NCBI RefSeq assembly: GCF_963668385.1
Contig: NZ_OY764327.1
Coordinates: 2,852,001 to 2,916,000 of the forward strand
Length of the DNA: 64,000 nucleotides
From: an uncultured Carboxylicivirga sp.
GTDB taxonomy: Bacteria > Bacteroidota > Bacteroidia > Bacteroidales > Marinilabiliaceae
Direction of reading: 5' to 3'
Below the pieces are notes generated by a model. The model saw only the letters and a list, made by a program, of their open reading frames with translations. It searched no databases and had not been told where the DNA came from. This document shows positions 35,037 to 42,883 of this stretch, in pieces (positions within the stretch are counted from its first letter, which is position 1; the number at the start of each line of letters is the position of its first letter). The position numbers and the translations under genes are program-made.

Positions 35037-35882
35037 ATGAAGCTTACAATAAACAATTACAAGGAAGCCACCAAGCATATTGATTTCTCAAAACTACCCG
35101 AAGCAGCAAGGGAGGCACACAAAGAATTCGATTCATTTGCCGATTTCTACAATGAGGATAAGGACATTAAAGAAATGTTGGATAATCACTTCAAGATTGT
35201 TGAGCCACATCTTAAAGATGAACCCAAGAAAAGCCCTGCAAAAGAGAAAGCTCCTGCAAAATCAAAAGCAAAAAAGGCAGCACCTAAAACAAGTACCAGG
35301 AACAAAACGGCAAAGCGAAAATCAACTCCTAAAAAGGCAGTTCGCAAAACCAATGAAGTTCCTTTAATTCCTTTGGAAGTCAGGATAATCAAACGCTACC
35401 TGAACCTGCATGACAAAACGGTTTCAGAGAAACAAGTATCGCTTCTGTATAAGGTTATTCAGAAGGCTGCAACGGAGCGAACCATACGCAAAACCAGTAA
35501 GTATGCGCTTGTCATAAAGCGCATTGGTGATGACCTAGCAAGCACTTACAAGGAGATGAACAATACTGCCAAATTTGAAGTACCAAATCAGCTTAAAGCT
35601 ACGCTCGATAAGATTGTGGACAGCTACGGTGTTACACCTGCCGTATCCTTGATTAAACGCTTTATTAATTTGTATGGAAACATTACGATGGAGAAAGCTC
35701 AAAGGCTACTTACTAGTATTAAAAATGCAAAGAAAAGCGATAAGGTATCAAGTAAAGATAGTGCTTACGATAGGGTTAATCAGGTTCAAAAACACTTGGA
35801 GGATTACCTTGAAAGCGACAAGCTTCTTGTAACCGATATTCAGCTAAATGGTTTAAAAGGACTTGCCGGATTGGGAAAGTAA
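35037..35882 (+). CDS. Basic helical protein, likely frameshift partner of the ATPase
   Basis: A 281-aa protein. Residues 1-65 are acidic and helical, about 66-107 form a histone H1-like Ala/Lys/Pro linker (PAKEKAPAKSKAKKAAPK), and the rest contains two related helical repeats (IKRYLNLHDKTVSEKQ and IKRFINLYGNITMEKAQ). It ends NGLKGLAGLGK at a TAA that directly follows the slippery heptamer GGGAAAG. A -1 shift there would extend it by about 212 residues into the downstream ATPase frame. Probably DNA-binding. Confidence 0.75.
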   Translation: MKLTINNYKEATKHIDFSKLPEAAREAHKEFDSFADFYNEDKDIKEMLDNHFKIVEPHLKDEPKKSPAKEKAPAKSKAKKAAPKTSTRNKTAKRKSTPKKAVRKTNEVPLIPLEVRIIKRYLNLHDKTVSEKQVSLLYKVIQKAATERTIRKTSKYALVIKRIGDDLASTYKEMNNTAKFEVPNQLKATLDKIVDSYGVTPAVSLIKRFINLYGNITMEKAQRLLTSIKNAKKSDKVSSKDSAYDRVNQVQKHLEDYLESDKLLVTDIQLNGLKGLAGLGK

Positions 35883-35914
35883 ACGCCACTACTACAACGC
35901 CTCAAAGTAGTGGC
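35873..35914 (+). promoter_or_regulatory. Programmed -1 ribosomal frameshift site
   Basis: The heptamer G GGA AAG (35873-35879) is in the zero frame, immediately before the TAA at 35880. After a 5-nt spacer a perfect 9-bp stem follows: GCCACTACT (35885-35893) with AGTAGTGGC (35906-35914). The -1 frame is open from 35813 through the slip site to 36517 and has no ATG before 35993. GGGAAAG is the slippery sequence of the phage lambda G/GT frameshift. No T run follows the hairpin, so it is not a typical terminator. Confidence 0.78.
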
Positions 35915-35965
35915 TCAATACCAAGGGCAAATATATCAAGTAACACAACAGTCGCTTCCAATCAG

Positions 35966-36517
35966 GTGGTATCAGCTGAGCAATTGGCTAAGATGAAGTT
36001 CTCCACCTTATCTCTTGGTGGGAAGTTCGGCAAATTACTTGGTCAACCTTACAAGCCATTTTATCTAATGATTTATGGTCAGCGGTTTCATGGAAAAAGT
36101 TCAGTAGCCATGCTTTTAGCCGATGTATTGGCAACCAAAAACATGAAAGTGCTTTACGTTTCCAATGAAGAGGGTGTAAAAGGCTCTCTTCAAGAAAAGT
36201 TATTGCGATTAAAAATCAGTAGTCCAATCCACTTTGTTGAAGATTATAACCCTAGTCAATTCAAAGGTTACGATGCGATTTTCTTGGATAGTACTCAAAC
36301 CGTAGGCATGAAGCCTGATGAGTTCAAAGCACTCAAAAGGCAATATCCAAACACTTCATTTATCCTTGTTTTTAAAGCCAATCGAGATGGCACTTCAAAG
36401 GGTGGTAGTGATTGGGAGCATGATAATGATGCCATTATGCACATCGAAAATCAATGTGCAACAATGGAGAAAAACCGTTTTCCGGGCGGTAGTACCGAAA
36501 CCATTAAAATATTCTAA
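35966..36517 (+). CDS. RecA-like P-loop ATPase (C-terminal part of a frameshift fusion)
   Basis: A P-loop protein with Walker A GQRFHGKSS (about 29-37 from the GTG at 35966), Walker B DAIFLDS and a downstream GGSDWEHDNDAIMHIEN region, resembling RadA/DnaB/Sak4-type recombination ATPases. The only nearby ATG (35993) lacks a ribosome-binding site, and the frame is open upstream to 35813. The extra upstream residues are Ser/Thr/Pro-rich like an interdomain linker, so the main product is probably the -1 fusion with the upstream basic protein. As a free protein it would be 183 aa. Confidence 0.75.
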   Translation: MVSAEQLAKMKFSTLSLGGKFGKLLGQPYKPFYLMIYGQRFHGKSSVAMLLADVLATKNMKVLYVSNEEGVKGSLQEKLLRLKISSPIHFVEDYNPSQFKGYDAIFLDSTQTVGMKPDEFKALKRQYPNTSFILVFKANRDGTSKGGSDWEHDNDAIMHIENQCATMEKNRFPGGSTETIKIF

Positions 36518-36519
36518 GC

Positions 36520-36852
36520 ATGGAGGAAATGACTATAAAATTCTATTGGTTGGTAATTGCAGCATTCAGCTCTTTGATTGTGGGTATCGTTTCATTTATC
36601 GTTCGCAATGCCATTACAAAAAATGCAACTAAGGATAGCGTAAATGCCAAAACCGATTTATTGGAAAAAGACATTAACCATATTACCAAAGAACTGGCTT
36701 CATCTGAAAGCAAGTTTACAGTTTTGCACAAACGCATCTCCGATTTAAGAGATAGCTCCAAAGAAATATATGTGAGCAAAGAACTATTCCATCAAACCAT
36801 TAAGCAGCTTAACGACAAGCTCGACACCATTTTAAAATTTGTAGAGAGGTAA
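36520..36852 (+). CDS. Membrane-anchored coiled-coil protein of the lysis cluster
   Basis: A 110-aa protein with one N-terminal membrane segment (FYWLVIAAFSSLIVGIVSFIV) followed by a coiled coil (about 40-108). It lies directly before holin and lysozyme genes, a common place for a spanin-like or holin-accessory protein. No lipobox is present. The assignment is by topology and context only. Confidence 0.65.
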   Translation: MEEMTIKFYWLVIAAFSSLIVGIVSFIVRNAITKNATKDSVNAKTDLLEKDINHITKELASSESKFTVLHKRISDLRDSSKEIYVSKELFHQTIKQLNDKLDTILKFVER

Positions 36853-36857
36853 TACTG

Positions 36858-37268
36858 ATGAAACTATTTGGAAAACTAGCAAATGCCGGAGTAGCAGAAA
36901 CTCTGAAAGAAGGCACGAAACTCATTGATGAAATATTTACCACCCAAGAAGAAAAGCTTCAGGGGAAAATGGAGCTATTTAAAATGGCAGTTACCGACCG
37001 TGATTCTGCACGAGATATGTACTCAAAAGACAGTTGGCTACAAAAGGTCTTTGCCCTTTTTTTTCTACTTGCATGGATTGGATTAACCACTTTAATGCTG
37101 AATTACTTCGTGTTTCAATCTATCGACCTGCAAGATTGGCAAATAGCATTTGTGAGCAGTATTAACGGTGGAATATCCACCAAACTAAGCACCATTATCG
37201 ACTTCCTTTTTGGAGGTGCAATCAGCGGTGTAAATGACATTAACCTTAAATCAAAACGTAAAGGATGA
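36858..37268 (+). CDS. Phage holin, three-transmembrane-type
   Basis: A 136-aa protein. A charged N-terminal part (TDRDSARDMYSKDSWLQK) leads to two clear hydrophobic segments (FALFFLLAWIGLTTLMLNYF and a later one ending IDFLFGGAISG), the pattern of 3TM-type holins with their D-x-A-R and FGG-x-x-G motifs. It is followed by a 4-bp overlap with the lysozyme gene. It would form membrane holes that release the endolysin. Confidence 0.78.
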   Translation: MKLFGKLANAGVAETLKEGTKLIDEIFTTQEEKLQGKMELFKMAVTDRDSARDMYSKDSWLQKVFALFFLLAWIGLTTLMLNYFVFQSIDLQDWQIAFVSSINGGISTKLSTIIDFLFGGAISGVNDINLKSKRKG

Positions 37269-37828
37269 AAACATTTGACGATCTCTTTGATGGCGTAATT
37301 AAGCACGAGGGCTATTACGCCAATGTGACTGGCGACCGTGGTGGAGAAACCTATATGGGAGTAGCCCGAAACCTGCATCCAAAATGGGAAGGATGGGCGT
37401 ACATTGATGCTTACAAAGAGATGCATGGCACAATCAAGTGGAATTTCAAAATAAATATTCCAGAACTGACCCAATTGGTAAAAGACTTCTACAAAAAAGC
37501 ATTCTACGATAAATACAGTATCGAGAGCATCAATAATGGCTCACTACAAGAAATCATCTTTGATTGGTGCGTAAATAGTGGACATTGGGGCAGTCGTGGC
37601 GTTCAGCGTGTATTAAATCAGTTTTTTAATGTTGATTTAAAGATGGATGGAATTTTTGGCAAACAATCCCTTGTAGCCATTAACGGTTGTAATCCAATGG
37701 AACTATTCAATGGAATAAAAATGGCTCGTATTCATTATTACAATACCATTGCTAATAAAGGTCAGAATCAGAAGTTTTTGAAGGGGTGGTTGCGAAGGAT
37801 AAATGCAATTGAGTTTAAGCAGAATTAA
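37265..37828 (+). CDS. Endolysin, GH108 N-acetylmuramidase
   Basis: A 187-aa lysozyme. The GH108 domain has the catalytic Glu in VIKHEGYY (about residue 15) and the conserved GDRGGETYMGVAR (about 23-35), with a C-terminal peptidoglycan-binding 3 domain (VQRVLNQFFNVDLKMDGIFG). It cleaves the sugar backbone of peptidoglycan for lysis. No signal peptide is present, so it depends on the upstream holin. The length is typical. Confidence 0.92.
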   Translation: MKTFDDLFDGVIKHEGYYANVTGDRGGETYMGVARNLHPKWEGWAYIDAYKEMHGTIKWNFKINIPELTQLVKDFYKKAFYDKYSIESINNGSLQEIIFDWCVNSGHWGSRGVQRVLNQFFNVDLKMDGIFGKQSLVAINGCNPMELFNGIKMARIHYYNTIANKGQNQKFLKGWLRRINAIEFKQN

Positions 37829-37935
37829 TGGAGTTCAAAGTGTTAGGAAGAATTTTTATGAAATTTTAGTATGAAATTTGGTTGATAATCATGAACTTAG
37901 TATTCAAAATATATTATTAACTAATTAGGAATATC

Positions 37936-38067
37936 ATGGGAATTAAACCAGGGCCGAAAAGAACGGCTAAATCAACAGGAAAACCAGACAAACGTCAACG
38001 GGATAATAAGGAAACTCCGGGGAACACTCCATCGCTGAAGCCACACAAGCATAAGAAGGGGGATTGA
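37936..38067 (+). CDS. Small basic protein (43 aa)
   Basis: A short open frame starting MGIKPGPKRTAKSTGKPD and ending HKHKKGD; strongly basic and Lys/Pro-rich with no hydrophobic segment. AGGA lies 6 bp upstream of the ATG, and a strong terminator follows at 38133, both supporting a real gene. The function is unknown; it may bind nucleic acid. Confidence 0.5.
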   Translation: MGIKPGPKRTAKSTGKPDKRQRDNKETPGNTPSLKPHKHKKGD

Positions 38068-38132
38068 TTACTTTATCTTAATAATTGAAATAACTTTTTT
38101 GTTGGACTAATACTATTACTCAAAAATATTAT

Positions 38133-38176
38133 AAAGCCCAAAATGGGAATCGTAATTCCTGTATTTTGGGCTTTTT
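38133..38176. terminator. Bidirectional terminator between convergent operons
   Basis: A perfect 12-bp stem (AAAGCCCAAAAT at 38133-38144, ATTTTGGGCTTT at 38163-38174) with T-rich flanks on both strands. It separates the plus-strand lysis genes from the minus-strand regulator gene. Confidence 0.88.
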
Positions 38177-38194
38177 GTTATACTAAGATTTAAA

Positions 38195-39268
38195 TTATAT
38201 CACCAATTTCATTTTACCCTTATGAAATCTTGGATTACAAAAATCATTTATAATATCAACTGGCAAGCAAAAAGCTTTAGATAATTCTTCATCAGAATAT
38301 TCAAGATCACTTTTGTGCATTTTATAACCAGACTCAAATAGGGTTGGAGAATCAATGGGAACATTCAGTCTTTCATTCTTTTTTAAGCCTAGCCTACTCA
38401 TTTCAATATTCAGATATGTGTATCTATCCTTATCAATACAACCTAAATCATATGCCCTCCTTAAAATCGAAGCCATTGAAGTTAGCCAGTATTTTTTTAG
38501 CTCAGATAAAGAAGAGAGCTTAAGTCCGTACAACGATTTTTTAATATCGCTCTCTGGCATTAAAAATTCAGAAGCAAACATATCAGCCTCTCGTTCCCTT
38601 GTTTTATGGTCTCTATAATCAGGAATAGGGAAGCCTCCTAATACATGCATTATCATATGTCCTAATTCATGCGCAAGAGTAAAACGTTTCCTGTCATTCG
38701 AAAACCTTTTATTTATTATAATGATAGGACATCCTTCATCCGACTTAATAGAAGCTCCATCAAACTTCTCTGTTATATCAATTTCAACAACGACAATTCC
38801 ATGTCGTTCAAGCAATTGAAAAATATCTTGAACTGGCCTCCCTGACTTTAGTCCCATACTCTTTCTTGTATGGTTGGCAATGTTTTTGACGGAATAGCCA
38901 TCCTCAATATCCAAGGTGTCTAAATTGAATTCTGGCCATTCAATTGATTCTGTCATTTGGTCAACGATGTAACCTACTAGTTTGATGCTTGACTCTATGT
39001 TAGTTACAATCTTTTTACTTATTGTAGAACGTTTCCGGTAATGAGGGTTTTCAACAGTGTTTGAGATGGATTTACTTAAGAAACCACTGGGGAAATTTAA
39101 AAAACCAATTACCTTCACAATCAACTCTTCAGATAGCGTGCTAATTCCTTTTTCAAACTTTGATAAATTTGATTGAGATAGTCCAGAAACATTCTTTGCT
39201 AGTTCTGATTGAGAGTAACCTCTGTATTCCCTAGCAAATGTTAGCTGTTTAAAATTAATTTCCATCAC
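38195..39268 (-). CDS. XRE regulator with ImmA/IrrE metallopeptidase domain
   Basis: A 357-aa protein. The N-terminal helix-turn-helix (about 4-60, YRGYSQSELAKNVSGLSQSN) is followed by an ImmA/IrrE peptidase domain with HELGH (about residues 200-204) and a downstream EADMFASEFLMP helix carrying the third zinc ligand. Such fusions act as phage or element repressors that are inactivated by proteolysis, or as antitoxins. It is convergent with the lysis genes and probably transcribed with, or next to, the unknown gene at 39327. Confidence 0.88.
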   Translation of the reverse strand: MMEINFKQLTFAREYRGYSQSELAKNVSGLSQSNLSKFEKGISTLSEELIVKVIGFLNFPSGFLSKSISNTVENPHYRKRSTISKKIVTNIESSIKLVGYIVDQMTESIEWPEFNLDTLDIEDGYSVKNIANHTRKSMGLKSGRPVQDIFQLLERHGIVVVEIDITEKFDGASIKSDEGCPIIIINKRFSNDRKRFTLAHELGHMIMHVLGGFPIPDYRDHKTREREADMFASEFLMPESDIKKSLYGLKLSSLSELKKYWLTSMASILRRAYDLGCIDKDRYTYLNIEMSRLGLKKNERLNVPIDSPTLFESGYKMHKSDLEYSDEELSKAFCLPVDIINDFCNPRFHKGKMKLVI

Positions 39269-39299
39269 TCTTAGTTTTTCCTTGTTTAGTTTTTGCCGT

Positions 39300-39994
39300 A
39301 ATTAAATCGGTGCAGCCTTAGATTAATTACTCGTTTACGGCTTTCTTTTTCAAAATACGAAGCTTTGGAACGGCAACATCTATTGATGTTTTTTCCAATG
39401 CAACACTTACGTTTTGAACCACATCCTTTTCCTCAATTGCCCATCTTACTTGATTCTCATCAATATAAACCAATTGTGGTTGATAAATATTTCCTAACCT
39501 ATCTTTTTTATATCCAAAATACAATATTGGATCTTCAGTGTAGCCTGTTTGCTCAAATAAAGACCCCATCATTTGATAGTTAATAGTCTCAACAATTTTC
39601 GTTCGCACATTCATGGGCATTCCCTTATTATTTAATTTCTTAAACAATACTAAATACCCCTTAGTATTTAAAATAAATCTTTTATACTTACCATACTTCC
39701 AATCCAAAGGAAAAAATAATTGAATTCCCTGAATTAGTTTTGAATTAAAAAGAGATGCTTCAAACCCTCTACACCTTGCCTCTGGGGGTGTATTAATAAT
39801 TTCTTTATTATAATTCTCACAAGCTTCTTCAAAAGCTTTAAAGAATAAAGGCATTTCATTGTTTAAGTCGTACAAACACTCTTTTTCGGACGCTAAACGT
39901 CTTTTTGTTATTTGTTTTAAACTTTTTTTCTCTACATTTGTCATCATAAAAAACACAATTTTAAATTATAAAAATCGGCTGCACCGATTTAATT
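39300..39994. repeat. 18-bp perfect inverted repeat flanking the 39327-39947 gene
   Basis: AATTAAATCGGTGCAGCC at 39300-39317 is repeated as its exact complement at 39977-39994. The right arm also forms a local hairpin (AAATCGG/CCGATTT). The arms bracket one gene and lie in front of both the regulator and that gene, so they may be operators for the XRE-ImmA/IrrE protein. Confidence 0.72.
39327..39947 (-). CDS. Unknown protein beside the ImmA/IrrE regulator
   Basis: A 206-aa soluble protein with no domain I recognise. The middle has the pattern GIQLFFPLDWKYGKYKRFIL and TEDPILYFGYKKDRLGNIYQPQLVYID, suggesting a mixed alpha/beta fold. It is transcribed in the same direction as the regulator and integrase, and exact inverted repeats flank it. 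It could be the partner (substrate or toxin) of the ImmA/IrrE regulator. ATG 39947 is preferred to the GTG at 39956. Confidence 0.68.
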   Translation of the reverse strand: MMTNVEKKSLKQITKRRLASEKECLYDLNNEMPLFFKAFEEACENYNKEIINTPPEARCRGFEASLFNSKLIQGIQLFFPLDWKYGKYKRFILNTKGYLVLFKKLNNKGMPMNVRTKIVETINYQMMGSLFEQTGYTEDPILYFGYKKDRLGNIYQPQLVYIDENQVRWAIEEKDVVQNVSVALEKTSIDVAVPKLRILKKKAVNE

Positions 39995-39995
39995 T

Positions 39996-40023
39996 AAATA
40001 CTTCTGTTGGCGCAGAAGTATTT
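39996..40023. terminator. Hairpin terminator near the integrase end
   Basis: An 11-bp stem (AAATACTTCTG at 39996-40006, CAGAAGTATTT at 40013-40023) with a T run on the plus-strand side (40021-40027). It lies between the integrase stop and the unknown gene, so it may end integrase transcription on the minus strand less efficiently than it would end plus-strand transcription. Confidence 0.6.
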
Positions 40024-40087
40024 TTTTACACTGCAAATATATAATAAATTAATTTAATTGTATATAATATTTTTAAATAATTGTATT

Positions 40088-41329
40088 TTATTCTTCCTTG
40101 TTTAGCAAATCAAGTACCTTCCTATTCAAATCATCAACCAATTCATTGTCATAATCAAAATAGGTATCGGTTACGGTTGAAGTGCCATGGCCAAGAGCCT
40201 GAGCAATTAGAGGCTTGCCAGCCCCGATTGGTTTCTTGGCTGCTGAACCTGCCCAAGAGTGTCGAGCGTGATACATAATTAATTCGGGAACACCTACTTT
40301 TTTACCGATTGGTTTTAAAGCTCTATTGATAGCCTGTTGCAATGTTTCCGAACCTTTATACCGTTCTTGGTATATTAGGAATTTTTCTCTCCCTTTCCTT
40401 CGTTCAAATATTTCCTTTGCTTCAGGTTCGACTTTGATAGAATAAGGTTTGGATGTTTTGTTCCGGTTATATTCGATTCTTCCTTCTATAATTGAGGATA
40501 TATCATAGATGTCGGAGTTATTCATCCCGATTAAGTAAAATGATAGCATAAAGAAATCTTGTGCTAAAGCTTCAAGTTCGTTTTCCGGCTCAACATCACG
40601 AATAGCACGAATTGTTGCAATAGGCAGTCTCAGATTACGTGCCTGTATTTTTTCTATCTTAAATTTTCTAAATGGATAGCTATTTTGAGGAACTAATTCA
40701 TCAACATCAATAGCTTGATTAAAAACAATTTTAATCACGGATAAGGTTAAGCTTGTTGTGGATTGTGCAACTTCCGCCTGCCTCCATCTCTTAAATCGGC
40801 TTAACCATGCAGTTGTAATCTCATCGAAATACAGTTTATTGCCATCTCCTACGTATCGTTTTACAGCCTTTAATGCTGCGGTGTAGGTGTGTTGAGTGTG
40901 TGGGTTACTTAGGAAAGAAATGTAATCAGCAAAGTATTGCAAGAAGTCAACCCTTTCACCATTTTGGGCATCTTGCTTTATTGCAGCACCTTTCTTGTGG
41001 TCACCCTCAATGCTACCATAGTTCTTGATGAAATCCGAAATGTCGGAAACCTTCATACTGTCAAGCTTCCTTGAGTTCTTCAAAAATTCAATACAGTTCC
41101 AAGCTTTGCTTAATTCGTCGTTGAGATAGTTGTTAATCAAACGAAGGTTGTCATGTTGCGGACAGCCCTTTTTTACTCTATCCTTGGCATCTTTATCCCA
41201 AAATTCAGAATCGACTGATTTATTCAATGATATTTCTGTGTTTTTACCTTTGTGAGAAAGACCAAGAACAATGGTATTTGTTTTATCCGCATTCTTCCCT
41301 CTTCGTAACATTAATTTTGCAGTTGCCAT
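40088..41329 (-). CDS. int: Tyrosine-type site-specific integrase of the prophage-like element
   Basis: A 413-aa recombinase of the Bacteroidota mobile-element type, starting MATAKLMLRRGKN. An N-terminal arm-type and a SAM-like core-binding domain (about 100-200) precede the catalytic domain with ARHSWAG (box II Arg, about 351), the LGHGTS motif and a final Tyr in TDTYFDYD (about 385). The usual first catalytic Arg region reads FYLIGMNNSDI, so its assignment is uncertain. ATG 41329 is preferred to the TTG at 41368. It would integrate and excise the element. Confidence 0.88.
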   Translation of the reverse strand: MATAKLMLRRGKNADKTNTIVLGLSHKGKNTEISLNKSVDSEFWDKDAKDRVKKGCPQHDNLRLINNYLNDELSKAWNCIEFLKNSRKLDSMKVSDISDFIKNYGSIEGDHKKGAAIKQDAQNGERVDFLQYFADYISFLSNPHTQHTYTAALKAVKRYVGDGNKLYFDEITTAWLSRFKRWRQAEVAQSTTSLTLSVIKIVFNQAIDVDELVPQNSYPFRKFKIEKIQARNLRLPIATIRAIRDVEPENELEALAQDFFMLSFYLIGMNNSDIYDISSIIEGRIEYNRNKTSKPYSIKVEPEAKEIFERRKGREKFLIYQERYKGSETLQQAINRALKPIGKKVGVPELIMYHARHSWAGSAAKKPIGAGKPLIAQALGHGTSTVTDTYFDYDNELVDDLNRKVLDLLNKEE

Positions 41330-41625
41330 ATAATTCAATTTAAGTTTAACAATCATTTTAATTTTCAATGATTGAGTTAAAACTTGTCCTTGGTTTAATC
41401 ACAAAAGTAATATTACAGGGCAAAAATTCAACGCATTTCTAACGCATTTTTATACTTCAAAAAGGGCTTTTTTGCCCCAAATGGGTATTTTGTCGAAATT
41501 GGCGTAATAAGTTTTATTACGATGCAAGAATTTAATAATCAGTTAATTGATTGATTTTAAGGGAGTGATATTTTGAGAGGAATTTTAGTCGTTTTTTATA
41601 TCACGGCTATTATTTTTATACATTG

Positions 41626-42363
41626 TTAGCGGCTGACTGTTTTATCAGGTTTCTTATATTTAATGTCAAGTTTTCGAATTTTCAAAAGCTGTTTTGTTTT
41701 AGATTTTTCTTCATCTTCTTTGGCTTTCTTTAGTTTTTCTCCAAATGTATTTTCCCAATCTTCTTTCATTAAAGGAGTCAGGTTTTCTCTTTTGAATATG
41801 CTAATCAAACCGTCAAAATTCTCTTTAAAATCAGGATTTTCCCAGTCTTTAGGAACAAATCCAGCACAATGATTTCTGAAATGTATTTTACCTAAAAAAT
41901 AATCTCCACACATTTTTGCTTCACGCTCATTATCACTCGAATCAGAGTCAAATGTGTAAAAGGATTCAATAGCAACATATTCAATATCCTTTCCCCTTCC
42001 TCGTCCTTTTTCAATCCACTTAGTCATTGGTAAAACTCGAAAAAAGAATCCGTTATAAATCCCTTCAAAATATAAATCCTCATGCAATATAAAGTCTTGT
42101 TTATCAAGAAATACATATTTATCTGATGTCAGTTTTTTTATTTTCTTTTTCCGTTTGTAATATTCTTCGCTTGTAAATCCAATTCCAATCCAAATTGCAA
42201 TAATCCCTCCCCAAGTAATTAGTCCAAAATATAAAGAATTCAATGCACTATTATTTATTAAAGACATTAAGAATACTAATATTCCTATTAGCAATCCTCC
42301 TCCGAATCCATTTGACCAATAGTCTTTTATACTTCCTTTTCTTATTACTGGTATCTCATTCAT
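41626..42363 (-). CDS. Cassette gene: two-helix membrane protein
   Basis: A 245-aa protein with two N-terminal membrane segments (about 20-37 and 43-63), then a basic stretch and a soluble C-terminal domain of strands and helices (FYTFDSDSSDNEREAKMCGDYF, then FVPKDWENPDF). It resembles DUF3137-like cassette proteins but I am not certain. It is the last cassette gene of the array. Its stop codon TAA is formed inside the core box GTTAGCGGC (41625-41633). Confidence 0.7.
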   Translation of the reverse strand: MNEIPVIRKGSIKDYWSNGFGGGLLIGILVFLMSLINNSALNSLYFGLITWGGIIAIWIGIGFTSEEYYKRKKKIKKLTSDKYVFLDKQDFILHEDLYFEGIYNGFFFRVLPMTKWIEKGRGRGKDIEYVAIESFYTFDSDSSDNEREAKMCGDYFLGKIHFRNHCAGFVPKDWENPDFKENFDGLISIFKRENLTPLMKEDWENTFGEKLKKAKEDEEKSKTKQLLKIRKLDIKYKKPDKTVSR

Positions 42364-42402
42364 TAAACTCTCTGTTTATTTGCAGTGTCGTTTCTTCAGT
42401 TT

Positions 42403-42498
42403 GCCGCTAACTTCTAACTAGGCGCTGAAATGGAAACTGCTATTATATGTGAATATAATAGCCGGTTTCTGTTTTTGCGTTTAGTGAGTGTTATGGGC
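42403..42498 (-). repeat. attC site 1 (divergent)
   Basis: Boxes GCCGCTAAC (42403) and GTTATGGGC (42490) enclose a strong inverted repeat around 42432-42471. GCCGCTAAC matches the complement of GTTAGCGGC at 41625, closing the cassette between them. Confidence 0.65.
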
Positions 42499-42576
42499 TG
42501 TTATTAAAAAAAAATAACAGCGAACCCGTTGTCGGTATTGTCCTTTGCTAGGCTATTTATCCCGTTTTTTGGTTTC

Positions 42577-42855
42577 ACCCTGTTTCGGCTACACGTATTC
42601 TCTATTATATTTTATATGGAGTGTCCGTGTGCCAGGTCTAAAAGTAGTCATTCTTAAAAGGTCCGTTTTGTTTGAGAAGGTTTAAATCAAACTTGACTTT
42701 TTGATTTAAATCGAATAACTTCTCTCTCCAAAGTTGATTGGACGGCTTCTCGTCCGAAAAGGCGACTTTTCAACGGTATCACCGTATCAACTTTGATCCT
42801 TCTTTCAAATCAAAACTTTCCATATACTATATGACTACTTTTAGTCAAACAGGGT
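42577..42855 (+). ncRNA. Candidate large structured RNA in an ORF-less cassette
   Basis: No ORF is seen between 42499 and 42883, but many perfect stems are: ACCCTGTTT (42577) with AAACAGGGT (42847), a 14-bp stem 42638-42651 with 42831-42844, GAGAAG/CTTCTC (42674, 42719) enclosing TTTAAATCAAA/TTTGATTTAAA, and a 10-bp stem 42729-42738 with 42786-42795 that encloses three hairpins, forming a four-way junction. One hairpin has a GCGA (GNRA) loop on the plus strand. A crossing pair TATATGGA (42613) with TCCATATA (42819) could be a pseudoknot. Strand and function are inferred. Confidence 0.6.
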
Positions 42856-42883
42856 AAAGCTTAAGTTTCAATACTCGACTATG

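Larger units (their letters stand above)
16364..41329. mobile_element. Prophage-like element without recognisable tail or terminase genes
   Basis: A block of about 20 close-packed plus-strand genes ends with holin and lysozyme, followed by a minus-strand regulator and tyrosine integrase. Virion-type proteins (RGIRNNNPGN lytic protein, repeat fibre, candidate capsid proteins with membrane-anchored companions) are present. I recognise no large terminase, portal, tape measure, tail sheath or baseplate gene. Boundaries are approximate because no att repeats were found. A tailless, possibly membrane-containing virus or a decayed or satellite element are both open. Confidence 0.7.

Noticed and set aside
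35885-35914. Terminator after the 35037-35882 gene
   Set aside because: The hairpin has no T run, lies 5 nt after a slippery heptamer, and the -1 frame continues into the next gene; frameshift stimulation explains it better.
40088-41329. Integron integrase intI at the left end of the array
   Set aside because: It is a 413-aa Bacteroidota phage-type integrase next to a repressor gene, and array polarity places the integron platform at the other end.
42729-42795. tRNA gene at the four-way junction
   Set aside because: The closing stem is 10 bp, loops are 3-6 nt, and no anticodon loop of 7 nt, T-loop sequence or CCA-type end is present.
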